Below are positions 1-6,769 of a DNA stretch of 10,423 nt, piece after piece. Position 1 is the first letter of the stretch, and each line of letters opens with the position of its first letter. Below the pieces are notes generated by a model. The model was not told where the DNA came from. It saw nothing but the letters and a program-made list of their open reading frames with translations, and did no database searches. Origin of the DNA: Candidatus Acetothermia bacterium. GTDB taxonomy: Bacteria > Bipolaricaulota > Bipolaricaulia > Bipolaricaulales > Bipolaricaulaceae. Location: assembly GCA_003552425.1 (NCBI GenBank), contig PUMC01000115.1:1-10423 (forward strand), read 5' to 3'. A program made the translations under genes and the position numbers.

Positions 1-955
1 CGGCCCGTGCCTTGTTCTTATCGGCGGTCGCCGCCCACCAGTTGAGCACAGGGTTGGCCACGAAAAACGATGAATAGGTCCCCACAATCACGCCGATCAA
101 CAGCGCCAGCGCAACCGGCTGCAATGCGGCCCCGCCGAACAGGAACAGGATCAACACGGGGATCAGCGTCGATAGGCTCGTGTTGATCGACCGGCTGAGC
201 GATTGGTTCGCCGATCGGTTGATCACCTCGGGCATGGGCGTCTTCTTCATCACTTTGAGGTTTTCCCGGACCCGGTCGTAGATGACAATGGTGTCGTTGA
301 GCGAGTAGCCGACGATGGTCAGAAACGCCGCGATCACCGGCAGGCTGATCTCCACCTGGAACAGAGCGAACAACCCCAGCGCGATGATCACATCGTGAAC
401 AAGTGCGGCGATTGCTCCAATGGCGTACCGCAGGCGGAAGCGCCACGAGATGTAGATCAGAATCGCGCCGAGCGCGAGCAGGACTGCCTGCCAGGCGCGC
501 GTGATGAGCTCGCCGGAGACCTGGGCGCCCACGCCCGTGTACGATACGCCGCCTTCACCGGCGATCCGGAACGCCGCCGGCAGCCCCGTGTCCGCAGGCG
601 GATCGGCAAGCTCACGCCGTATACGGTCCACCGCATCCGGATGCGTCTCGGGGTCGATGCGCAGGGTGATCATCTTCCCAGGCAGAATGGCGCCGTCCCG
701 CTCGAAGTTCGCATCGTGGAGGTGCACCTCTTCCCGCAGAACGCCAACTTCCTCGTACCGAGCCAGATACGACCGAAGGGCGTCATTGCTGACCTCGGTG
801 CCCACGGGGTAGATCACGGTAAACTGCGAACCACCGGTGAAATCAACGCCGGCACGGATACCCATGAACGCCACCAGCACGATGCTCAACACCACAAGCG
901 TTATGGAAAGCGGGATCGCGTATTTAAACTTGCCTAGAAAGTCAAAGTTTCTCAT
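1..955 (-). CDS. secF: Protein translocase subunit SecF (3' end outside window)
   Basis: SecF works with SecD in the cytoplasmic membrane, using the proton motive force to help complete protein export through SecYEG. The reading frame is open from an ATG at 955 down to base 1 (318 codons seen) with no stop, so the gene continues beyond the window. Visible parts in order: TM1 (about residues 13-33), the DFTGG motif typical of SecD/SecF (38-42), an extracytoplasmic domain (about 43-150), then five hydrophobic segments (about 154-171, 178-199, 205-225, 262-278, 279-303). The strongest marker is the SecF signature IVGYSLNDTIVIYDRVREN at 214-232. Most of the family length is present, so little is missing. 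The start lies 12 bp after the rpsT stop; AGGAG overlaps that stop but is 15 nt from the ATG, which is long, so translation may be coupled to rpsT. secD, normally just upstream of secF, is not there. Confidence 0.95.
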   Translation of the reverse strand, partial: MRNFDFLGKFKYAIPLSITLVVLSIVLVAFMGIRAGVDFTGGSQFTVIYPVGTEVSNDALRSYLARYEEVGVLREEVHLHDANFERDGAILPGKMITLRIDPETHPDAVDRIRRELADPPADTGLPAAFRIAGEGGVSYTGVGAQVSGELITRAWQAVLLALGAILIYISWRFRLRYAIGAIAALVHDVIIALGLFALFQVEISLPVIAAFLTIVGYSLNDTIVIYDRVRENLKVMKKTPMPEVINRSANQSLSRSINTSLSTLIPVLILFLFGGAALQPVALALLIGVIVGTYSSFFVANPVLNWWAATADKNKARA

Positions 956-967
956 CTCAGGATCTTC

Positions 968-1237
968 TCACTCCTGGGGCGCGCGGCTCACCCGCTTGTT
1001 CATGCGCGCCTTCAACCGAGCCGCCCGGTTGGGATGCAGCACCCCTCGTTGCGCAGCTTTGTCCACCGCGGCCTGGTAGCGCGGCATCAGCTTCTCCGCC
1101 TCATCGTGCTGACCCCCCACAACAAGCCGCATCATCTCCCGACGCCAGTGACGGATAGCGTTCTTCCGTACATCGTTTCTGGCTCTCCGCTTGACGCTCT
1201 GGCGCAATCGTTTCTTGGCGGAACCGGTATTGGGAAT
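968..1237 (-). CDS. rpsT: 30S ribosomal protein S20 (bS20), probable ATT start
   Basis: bS20 is a small basic helical protein that binds 16S rRNA early in 30S assembly. The frame encodes a lysine/arginine-rich protein with the conserved C-terminal stretch DKAAQRGVLHPNRAARLKAR and an N-terminal SAKKRLRQSVKRRARN. The family N-terminus is M-(A/P)-N-x-x-SAKKR, and here the frame reads (ATT)-P-N-T-G-S-A-K-K-R. The homologous start is therefore ATT at 1237, giving 89 residues, a normal length. AGGAGG lies at 1252-1247, 9 nt from the ATT. In this frame there is no ATG, GTG, TTG or CTG between the upstream TAA (1273-1271) and the ATT. A TTG at 1207 is in frame but would remove the conserved N-terminus. 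ACG at 1240 is the other non-standard option. It probably forms an operon with secF. Identity is very sure; the start codon is an inference from homology. Confidence 0.93.
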   Translation of the reverse strand: MPNTGSAKKRLRQSVKRRARNDVRKNAIRHWRREMMRLVVGGQHDEAEKLMPRYQAAVDKAAQRGVLHPNRAARLKARMNKRVSRAPQE

Positions 1238-1281
1238 CGTACATCGCCTCCTCGTCTGATCCTCCTGGAATTACGGCCTAG

Positions 1282-1310
1282 ATCTTAGCCCGCACCCTTC
1301 GCACGTGCAA
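1282..1310 (-). promoter_or_regulatory. Candidate sigma-70-type promoter for rpsT-secF
   Basis: On the minus strand TTGCAC (1310-1305) and TAAGAT (1287-1282) are separated by exactly 17 bp, a standard housekeeping layout. The predicted transcript would start near 1275 and include both AGGAGG sequences before rpsT. The match to consensus is moderate (3/6 and 4/6). An 8-bp palindrome GCACGTGC (1301-1308) overlaps the -35 hexamer. The call comes from pattern and position only. Confidence 0.45.
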
Positions 1311-1339
1311 CACCCGGAAAAAGTTCCCTCGTCCGACGG

Positions 1340-1369
1340 TTGCCTCGGGGGCCATCCAGGGGCTATGGT
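1340..1369 (+). promoter_or_regulatory. Candidate sigma-70-type promoter for nrdD-nrdG
   Basis: TTGCCT (1340-1345) and TATGGT (1364-1369) are 18 bp apart, each matching consensus at 4 of 6 positions. The -10 context GGGGCTATGGT is nearly the same as the GGGGCTATAGT before glmU, and both have a TTGC-type -35, which supports the call. The predicted start near 1376 leaves a leader of about 95 nt that includes the hairpin at 1429-1451. I see no convincing NrdR box or FNR site. Confidence 0.4.
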
Positions 1370-1428
1370 AATGTGCGTTACCTCTTGGGGGGGAGAACAC
1401 TGTTGACCGATCGAGGTTCGTTGTTGGT

Positions 1429-1451
1429 GCATCCAGTGGATGCTGCTTTTT
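1429..1451 (+). terminator. Terminator-like hairpin in the nrdD leader
   Basis: GCATCC (1429-1434) and GGATGC (1438-1443) form a perfect 6-bp stem around a 3-nt loop. TGC and five T's (1447-1451) follow. The nrdD ribosome binding site begins about 8 nt later. No plus-strand gene lies upstream within the window, so if it terminates it would act on the nrdD leader transcript or on read-through from outside. The stem is short and the T-run only five bases, so strong termination is doubtful. Confidence 0.3.
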
Positions 1452-1470
1452 CCGTTGAGGGGAGGCACAG

Positions 1471-3579
1471 ATGATCCAGTCCGTGCGAAAGCGCGACGGT
1501 AGGGTAGTGGCGTTCGATCCAGAGCGGATACGCAAGGCAATCGCCAAGGCCTTACAAGAAGTCGGCCAGGAGGATCCTGGACGTGCCTCAACCGTTGCTC
1601 ACACCGTTGTCTCCACCCTGGAGGCGCGCTACGCGGGTCTCTTTGGCCCTCCACACGTTGAGGAGATCCAAGACATCGTTGAAGAGGCGCTGATGGCCGC
1701 CGAGCTCCCCGACGCCGCCCGCGCCTACATTGTCTACCGCCACCAGCACAAACAACTGCGCGAACTGAGGGAGCTCATCGATCCCACCCTCGTGGAACAG
1801 TACCTGAACGGGGCCGACTGGAGGGTCAAGGAGAACTCCAATATGTCGTTCTCCCTTCAGGGTCTGAACGTGTTCCTTACCGACAAACTCATCGCCCGCT
1901 ACTGGCTTGACCGCATTTACCCCACCACCGTTCGTCAGGCCCACGAGCAGGGAGATCTGCACATCCATGACCTTGGCACGCTCGGGCCGTACTGCGTGGG
2001 CTGGGATCTTCACGATCTGATCACCTCCGGGTTTCGCGGGGTACGGGGGAAGGTCGAAGCCCGTCCCGCAAAGCACTTCCGCGTGGCGCTGCTGCAGGCA
2101 GCGAACTTCCTCTACACCCTGCAAGGGGAAGCCGCCGGCGCGCAAGCCTTTTCGAGCCTGGACACCTACCTCGCACCGTTCGCAGCCCGTGACCAGCTGC
2201 GCTACCCGCAGATCAAGCAAGCCATCCAGGAGTTCGTGTACAACCTCAACGTCCCCACCCGTGTGGGGTTTCAAACGCCTTTCACGAACACCACGCTTGA
2301 CCTCAAGGTTCCCCAAGACCTGGAGAACGCCCCGGCCGCCGTCGGCGGACGCGCGTTCGGGACATACGGCGACTTCCAGGAGGAGATGGACCTGATCAAC
2401 CGAGCTCTGGCCGAAGTATTGGGTGAGGGCGATGCACGCGGCCGCGTGTTCACGTTCCCCATCCCCACGTACAACATCGTGCCTGACTTCGAGTGGGACA
2501 ACGACAACTTACGGCCCCTTTGGGAGATGACCGCCCGCTACGGCATCCCCTACTTCGCAAACTTCATCAACTCCGACATGCACCCTGCGGATGCCCGCAG
2601 CATGTGTTGCCGACTGCGTTTGGATACACGTGAACTCAAACGCCGCGGTGGCGGGTTGTTCGGCTCCAATCCCCTCACAGGCTCCATCGGCGTGGTAACC
2701 ATCAACCTGCCGCGACTGGCACATCTGGCGCGCAATGAGGGGGAGTTCATGGAGAGGTTGGTCGGCATCATGGACCTAGCGCGACACTCCCTGACGATCA
2801 AGCGAAAGGCATTGGAGCGGCTCACCGAGCAGGGTCTCTATCCTTACTCCAAGTTCTATCTAAGGGCTGTCCACCAGGCTACGGGCGCGTACTGGGCCAA
2901 CCACTTCTCCACCATCGGCGTCATCGGGATGAACGAAGCCTGCACGAACCTCTTGGGTTGCACTGTGGCGGATCCCCAGGGCGTGGCGTTTGCGGCACGC
3001 GTGCTCGACCACATGCGTGAGCGCCTCGCGGATTACCAGGACGAGACCGGCCAACTGTGGAACCTCGAGGCAACGCCAGCCGAAGGGGCAAGCCACCGGC
3101 TGGCATTGCTCGATCAGCAACGTTTCCCACGGTTGGCACTGGGCAACGGCAACAGCCAGTACCATGGATCGGCGCCCTACTACACGAACTCCTCTCAGCT
3201 GCCCGTAGGCTTCACGGACGACCTGTTCCACGCCCTGAAGCTGCAGGAACCTCTCCAGACACGTTACACAGGCGGGACCGTGTTCCATGCATGGCTGGGG
3301 GAACGCCTGCCGAACCCCGAATCGGCGAAGCGGCTGGTACGGAAGACACTGGAGACGTTCCGCACCCCATACCTCACACTGACCCCTACGTTTTCCATCT
3401 GTCCGGCCCACGGTTACCTGGGAGGCGAGCACAGCAACTGCCCTCAGTGTGGCACACGGGCGGAGGTCTACTCGCGCGTCGTGGGTTACCTGCGTCCGGT
3501 CGAACAGTGGAACGCAGGCAAACAGAGCGAGTTCGCCGATCGAAGAGCGTTTGACCCCGCGGAGATCGCCGTCGCCTGA
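1471..3579 (+). CDS. nrdD: Anaerobic ribonucleoside-triphosphate reductase (class III)
   Basis: This enzyme reduces ribonucleoside triphosphates to deoxyribonucleotides without oxygen, using a glycyl radical; it is a cytoplasmic source of DNA precursors. The protein has 702 residues, within the family range. Residues 1-93 look like an N-terminal ATP-cone (IQSVRKRDGRVVAFD...), the allosteric domain sensing ATP/dATP. Cys175 in LGPYCVGWDL and the Cys379-Cys380 pair in SMCCRLRLD are the likely catalytic cysteines. A zinc site follows: Cys644 and His647 (CPAH) with Cys657 and Cys660 (CPQC). The C-terminal RVVGY loop (669-673) holds the probable radical glycine, Gly672, followed by RPVEQWNAGK. The ATG at 1471 has GGGGAGG 5 nt ahead (1459-1465). 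nrdG follows after 9 bp, as expected since NrdG installs the radical. Which reductant it uses (formate or a redoxin-type donor) cannot be told here. Confidence 0.97.
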   Translation: MIQSVRKRDGRVVAFDPERIRKAIAKALQEVGQEDPGRASTVAHTVVSTLEARYAGLFGPPHVEEIQDIVEEALMAAELPDAARAYIVYRHQHKQLRELRELIDPTLVEQYLNGADWRVKENSNMSFSLQGLNVFLTDKLIARYWLDRIYPTTVRQAHEQGDLHIHDLGTLGPYCVGWDLHDLITSGFRGVRGKVEARPAKHFRVALLQAANFLYTLQGEAAGAQAFSSLDTYLAPFAARDQLRYPQIKQAIQEFVYNLNVPTRVGFQTPFTNTTLDLKVPQDLENAPAAVGGRAFGTYGDFQEEMDLINRALAEVLGEGDARGRVFTFPIPTYNIVPDFEWDNDNLRPLWEMTARYGIPYFANFINSDMHPADARSMCCRLRLDTRELKRRGGGLFGSNPLTGSIGVVTINLPRLAHLARNEGEFMERLVGIMDLARHSLTIKRKALERLTEQGLYPYSKFYLRAVHQATGAYWANHFSTIGVIGMNEACTNLLGCTVADPQGVAFAARVLDHMRERLADYQDETGQLWNLEATPAEGASHRLALLDQQRFPRLALGNGNSQYHGSAPYYTNSSQLPVGFTDDLFHALKLQEPLQTRYTGGTVFHAWLGERLPNPESAKRLVRKTLETFRTPYLTLTPTFSICPAHGYLGGEHSNCPQCGTRAEVYSRVVGYLRPVEQWNAGKQSEFADRRAFDPAEIAVA

Positions 3580-3588
3580 GAGCGGTTG

Positions 3589-4302
3589 ATGAACATCGCC
3601 GCTGTCCGCTGGACATCGCTCTCTGACTTCCCAGGGAAGGTAGCCGTTGTCTTGTGGACACCGGGATGCAATCTTCGATGCCCGTTCTGCTACAACGGCA
3701 CCATCGTCAACCCTAGTCCCGGCGACCACCCCTCGACAATCACCATGGAGGAGACGCTGGAAGGAATTCGGTCGCGGCGCACGTTTGTGGACGGGGTGGT
3801 CATCACCGGCGGCGAACCGACACTGCAGGATGACCTGGAGACGCTGCTCTGGGAGGTGAAGCACCTGGCGTTGGAGACAAAACTCGACAGCAACGGCACA
3901 CACCCCGGTGTCTTAGATCGGCTTCTGAAGAAAGAGCTCGTGGACTACGTTGCCCTCGACGTGAAGGCTCCGCGCGCCCGTTACGGCGCGTTCACCTCCC
4001 CGGGGACGGATCCAACGCCAACCGTGGTTGCCCTTGAGGCGAGCATGGCCATCCTGCGTTCGGGGAACATCAACTACGAGTTCCGCACAACCGTTGCCCC
4101 AGGACTCGGTTTCGAGGACGTCTTGGCCATCGGGCACTGGATCTCGGGCGCACAACGCTATGTGCTCCAGCCGTTCGTCACACCGTCGGAGAGCAGACTG
4201 GTGGACGAATCGTGGAGAAACCTCACCGCTCTGTCACCGGAGGAACTACGGGAACTCGCCACGTTGCTCCGCCCTCACGTGCCGACCTCCGTCCGGGCTT
4301 AG
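3589..4302 (+). CDS. nrdG: Anaerobic ribonucleotide reductase activating protein (radical SAM)
   Basis: This activase uses a 4Fe-4S cluster to cleave S-adenosylmethionine and place the glycyl radical on NrdD. The 237-residue protein opens with WTSLSDFPGKVAVVLWTPG, then the radical-SAM cysteine motif C27-x3-C31-x2-C34 (CNLRCPFC) and the SAM-binding ITGGEPT (72-78). Length and the SLxDFPGK opening fit the NrdG2-type subfamily better than the short E. coli-type NrdG. ATG at 3589 is chosen; a TTG immediately before it (3586) is in frame and would add one residue. The ribosome binding site is weak (GAGAGCGG), and with a 9-bp gap from nrdD, translational coupling is likely. Related activases for pyruvate formate-lyase share the fold, but the nrdD neighbour settles the partner. 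The stop codon is 16 bp from the stop of the opposing trpS. Confidence 0.92.
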   Translation: MNIAAVRWTSLSDFPGKVAVVLWTPGCNLRCPFCYNGTIVNPSPGDHPSTITMEETLEGIRSRRTFVDGVVITGGEPTLQDDLETLLWEVKHLALETKLDSNGTHPGVLDRLLKKELVDYVALDVKAPRARYGAFTSPGTDPTPTVVALEASMAILRSGNINYEFRTTVAPGLGFEDVLAIGHWISGAQRYVLQPFVTPSESRLVDESWRNLTALSPEELRELATLLRPHVPTSVRA

Positions 4303-4318
4303 ACCGATACGGGCACGC

Positions 4319-5302
4319 TCACCGAGAAGACGCCAGCCCAACACGCGCCCGGACCTCATCGATCACCTCTTGGGCCATGCGGCGGGCCCGGCGGGCACCG
4401 TCGTGCATGACAGCATCGAGATCCAATGTGCGCTCTAGCGCAGCCCTTCGCTCCCGAACCGCGGCAAGCGCCTCCATCAGATGCCGATAGAGCGCATCCT
4501 TGAGATCCCGATAGAGCAGCGTTCCGTCTTCGTGCGCTGCCTCAAGGGAACGCACCTCATCGGGGGGGGCCACCTGCTGCAAGATGGAGAAGAGGTTAGC
4601 CACCCCGGGGGACATCTCCTTGCCCGGAGCAAGACCGGTGTCGGTCACCGCGGTCTTGACCTTGCGCAGGATCATCTCCTCGGGTTCGTTGATGCCGATA
4701 TAATGCTCCGGCCCCGACGACTTGCTCATTTTCCGCCCCGGATCCGCCAGGGACATGATGCGCGCCCCGGGGCCTACAAGCGGTTGGGGTTCCGGGAACA
4801 GCTCACCGAACCGAGCGTTGAACCTGCGCGCCGTTCTCCGCGATAGCTCCAGGTGCTGGAGCTGGTCTTCGCCTACCGGAACGTGGTCCGCCCGATAGAG
4901 CAGGATATCGGCCGCCTGAAGCACCGGATAGTAGAACAATCCAGCGTTCACAAACGCCTGCTCACGCGCTTTGTCCTTGAACTGCGTCATCCGGGCCAGA
5001 TCGCCGAACGAAGTCACACAACCAAGGATCCAGCACAGCTCCGTGTGCTGCGGCACCTCCGATTGCCTGAACACCACAGACCGCTCGGGATCGATGCCGC
5101 ACGCGATGAGATCCAAAACCAGATCACGCCAGGCACCACGGAGCTCATCAGGAGACGTGCTCTCGTGGGTAAGGGCGTGATAATCGACCACACAGTACAG
5201 GCAGTCGGCCTGCTCCTGAAGCTCGACCCATCGTCGGACAGCACCGAAGTAGTTTCCGAGGTGCAAGACCCCTGTCGGCTGAATCCCGGAGAATATCCGC
5301 AT
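4319..5302 (-). CDS. trpS: Tryptophan--tRNA ligase (TrpRS)
   Basis: This class I aminoacyl-tRNA synthetase activates tryptophan with ATP and charges tRNA-Trp in the cytoplasm. The protein is 327 residues, the usual bacterial length. The HIGH-equivalent is HLGN at 14-17 inside GIQPTGVLHLGNYFGA. AADILLY (130-136) carries the tryptophan-recognising Asp132, VPVGEDQ is at 141-147, and KMSKS is at 191-195. The frame is open further upstream, but homology fixes the start at ATG 5302 (MRIFSGIQPTG). GGGAGGTGG lies just ahead, about 5 nt from the ATG. The gene is divergent from glmU and has its own promoter candidate. No T-box leader, common before trpS in Firmicutes, can fit in the short upstream region. 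Confidence 0.97.
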   Translation of the reverse strand: MRIFSGIQPTGVLHLGNYFGAVRRWVELQEQADCLYCVVDYHALTHESTSPDELRGAWRDLVLDLIACGIDPERSVVFRQSEVPQHTELCWILGCVTSFGDLARMTQFKDKAREQAFVNAGLFYYPVLQAADILLYRADHVPVGEDQLQHLELSRRTARRFNARFGELFPEPQPLVGPGARIMSLADPGRKMSKSSGPEHYIGINEPEEMILRKVKTAVTDTGLAPGKEMSPGVANLFSILQQVAPPDEVRSLEAAHEDGTLLYRDLKDALYRHLMEALAAVRERRAALERTLDLDAVMHDGARRARRMAQEVIDEVRARVGLASSR

Positions 5303-5321
5303 CTCCACCTCCCGGCGGCGA

Positions 5322-5350
5322 AGTATAGGGGACACGCGGCACCCGATCCA
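5322..5350 (-). promoter_or_regulatory. Candidate promoter for trpS
   Basis: On the minus strand TATACT (5327-5322, 5/6 to consensus) lies 17 bp downstream of TGGATC (5350-5345, 3/6). The predicted start near 5315 gives a leader of only about 13 nt that begins right at the GGGAGGTGG ribosome binding site. The -35 hexamer ends 6 bp from the -35 of the opposing glmU promoter. Confidence 0.45.
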
Positions 5351-5356
5351 GCCGCT

Positions 5357-5385
5357 TTGCTTCGCGCGGCATCTGGGGCTATAGT
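5357..5385 (+). promoter_or_regulatory. Candidate promoter for the glmU operon
   Basis: TTGCTT (5357-5362) and TATAGT (5380-5385, 5/6 to consensus) are 17 bp apart. The -10 context GGGGCTATAGT matches the nrdD promoter candidate closely. The predicted start near 5392 is about 7 nt before the glmU ATG and would cut into the AGGTGG ribosome binding site (5388-5393), so either the leader is very short or the true promoter is elsewhere. Confidence 0.45.
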
Positions 5386-5398
5386 CCAGGTGGAAACG

Positions 5399-6769
5399 AT
5401 GAACAACAGTCTTGATGTGGTGATCCTTGCAGCCGGCAGGGGCACCCGAATGCGCTCTCAACACCCAAAGGTTCTGCACTCCGTGGCCGGAATGCCGATG
5501 TTGGAGCACGTGTTGCGAACGCTCCACGGGTTGCATCCCGCACGCGTTGTGGTGGTCGTGGGGCACGGTGCTGACGCAGTCCGCAGTGCGATGAAGGATC
5601 GCGGTCTCACGTTCGCCCTCCAGGATCCTCCTCAGGGGACCGGTCATGCACTCTTGTGCGCCCGTTCGGTGATCTCGGCACCCCACATCGTCGTCCTGCC
5701 AGGGGACGTTCCCTTGCTTCCGGCCGAAGCCCTAAAGCTTCTGTTGAACAGACATCGAGAAGCCGATGCGCTGCTGACCCTCCTAACCACCGAGCGGGCC
5801 GAGCCCGGGCAGTACGGACGCGTCCTGCGCGACGAATCCGGGGCGGTGACGCGGGTGGTGGAGGCCGCGGATGCCACGGACGAGGAACGTTCCGTGCGCG
5901 AAGTCAACGCCGGGGTGTACTGCATGTCCAACTGCCTCCCGATGTGGCAAGCGCTGGAGACCCTCCTGCCCGACAACGCCCAGGGAGAGGTCTACATCAC
6001 CGACTTGGTCAAGCGCGCCGCTGCTGATGGCAGGTGCGCTGCCGTCACATGGCCATGCGAAACCGATCTCATGGGCATCAACGATCGGTGCGACCTCGCC
6101 CAAGCAGAAGGGTACCTCCGGCAGCGCATCTTGCAGCAGCTGATGGTCTCCGGCGTGACCGTGGTCGATCCGGGGAGCACGTACGTGTCGCCCGAAGCCG
6201 AGGTGAACGAGGACACAGTCCTCTACCCGAACACGCACATCTACGGCAAGTGCCGCGTGGGAAGAGGCTGCTCCGTGGGACCGGGCGCACATCTCGAGGA
6301 CACGGAGCTTGAGGACGGAGTGACCACACTGTGGTCGATGTTGGAAGGCGCATGGGTAGGAACCGGGGCCCGGGTGGGGCCTTACGCACACCTTCGGCCA
6401 GGGGCACGCATCGGGCCGTCGGCCAGGGTGGGAAATTTCGTTGAGGTGAAGGCGGCCAGCCTGGGGAACGGAGCAAAGGCCAACCATCTCGCGTACATTG
6501 GCGATGCTACCGTGGGCGCTGGCGCCAACATCGGTGCGGGCACGATCACCTGCAACTACGATGGCACGCGCAAGCACCACACGCACATTGGTGGCGGTGC
6601 GTTCATCGGCAGCAATACGGCGCTTGTGGCTCCGGTGCGCGTGGGTGAGAACGCCGTCGTGGGGGCAGGATCGGTCATCGACCGCGATGTTCCCCCCTAT
6701 GCGCTGGCCCTTGGCCGTGCGCCCCAAGTGGTCAAGGAAGACTGGAATCGAGACAGGGAGGTGACGTGA
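5399..6769 (+). CDS. glmU: Bifunctional N-acetylglucosamine-1-phosphate uridyltransferase / glucosamine-1-phosphate acetyltransferase
   Basis: GlmU catalyses the last two steps to UDP-GlcNAc, the precursor of peptidoglycan and other glycans. Its 456 residues equal the E. coli length. The N-terminal pyrophosphorylase half shows LAAGRGTRM (10-18), Lys24 in HPKVLH, QGTGHA (79-84), Asp103 in GDVPLL and Asn228 in MGINDR. From about residue 255 the sequence is a left-handed beta-helix of hexapeptide repeats. The acetyltransferase residues fall at the E. coli numbers: Arg333, Lys351, His363, Tyr366, Asn377, Asn386, Tyr387 and Lys392. Start ATG 5399 has AGGTGG 5 nt upstream; the frame is open far upstream only because it runs antisense to trpS. 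The stop overlaps the prs start by 4 nt (GTGA). All key residues are in place, so both activities are expected. Confidence 0.98.
   Translation: MNNSLDVVILAAGRGTRMRSQHPKVLHSVAGMPMLEHVLRTLHGLHPARVVVVVGHGADAVRSAMKDRGLTFALQDPPQGTGHALLCARSVISAPHIVVLPGDVPLLPAEALKLLLNRHREADALLTLLTTERAEPGQYGRVLRDESGAVTRVVEAADATDEERSVREVNAGVYCMSNCLPMWQALETLLPDNAQGEVYITDLVKRAAADGRCAAVTWPCETDLMGINDRCDLAQAEGYLRQRILQQLMVSGVTVVDPGSTYVSPEAEVNEDTVLYPNTHIYGKCRVGRGCSVGPGAHLEDTELEDGVTTLWSMLEGAWVGTGARVGPYAHLRPGARIGPSARVGNFVEVKAASLGNGAKANHLAYIGDATVGAGANIGAGTITCNYDGTRKHHTHIGGGAFIGSNTALVAPVRVGENAVVGAGSVIDRDVPPYALALGRAPQVVKEDWNRDREVT

Noticed and set aside
203..937. Open plus-strand frame of 244 codons opposite secF
   Set aside because: It is the complement of a clear SecF coding frame and has no recognisable domain.
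1101..1244. 47-codon ORF on the minus strand from the ATG just after the AGGAGG before rpsT
   Set aside because: It lies wholly within rpsT in another frame, with only 2 nt between AGGAGG and ATG; not a gene. It is discussed only as a decoy start.
1396..1425. FNR- or NrdR-like site in the nrdD leader (AACACTGTTGACCGATCGAGG region)
   Set aside because: It does not match TTGAT-N4-ATCAA, nor the ACACnATAT-type NrdR box, closely enough.
4853..5398. Long open frame upstream of glmU, in the glmU frame
   Set aside because: It runs antisense through trpS and shows no domain. High GC makes such open frames common, and GlmU homology fixes the start at 5399.
5303..5686. N-terminal extension of the trpS frame over the glmU start
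   Set aside because: It is antisense to glmU; TrpRS proteins begin at the MRIFSGIQPTG sequence, which has its own ribosome binding site.
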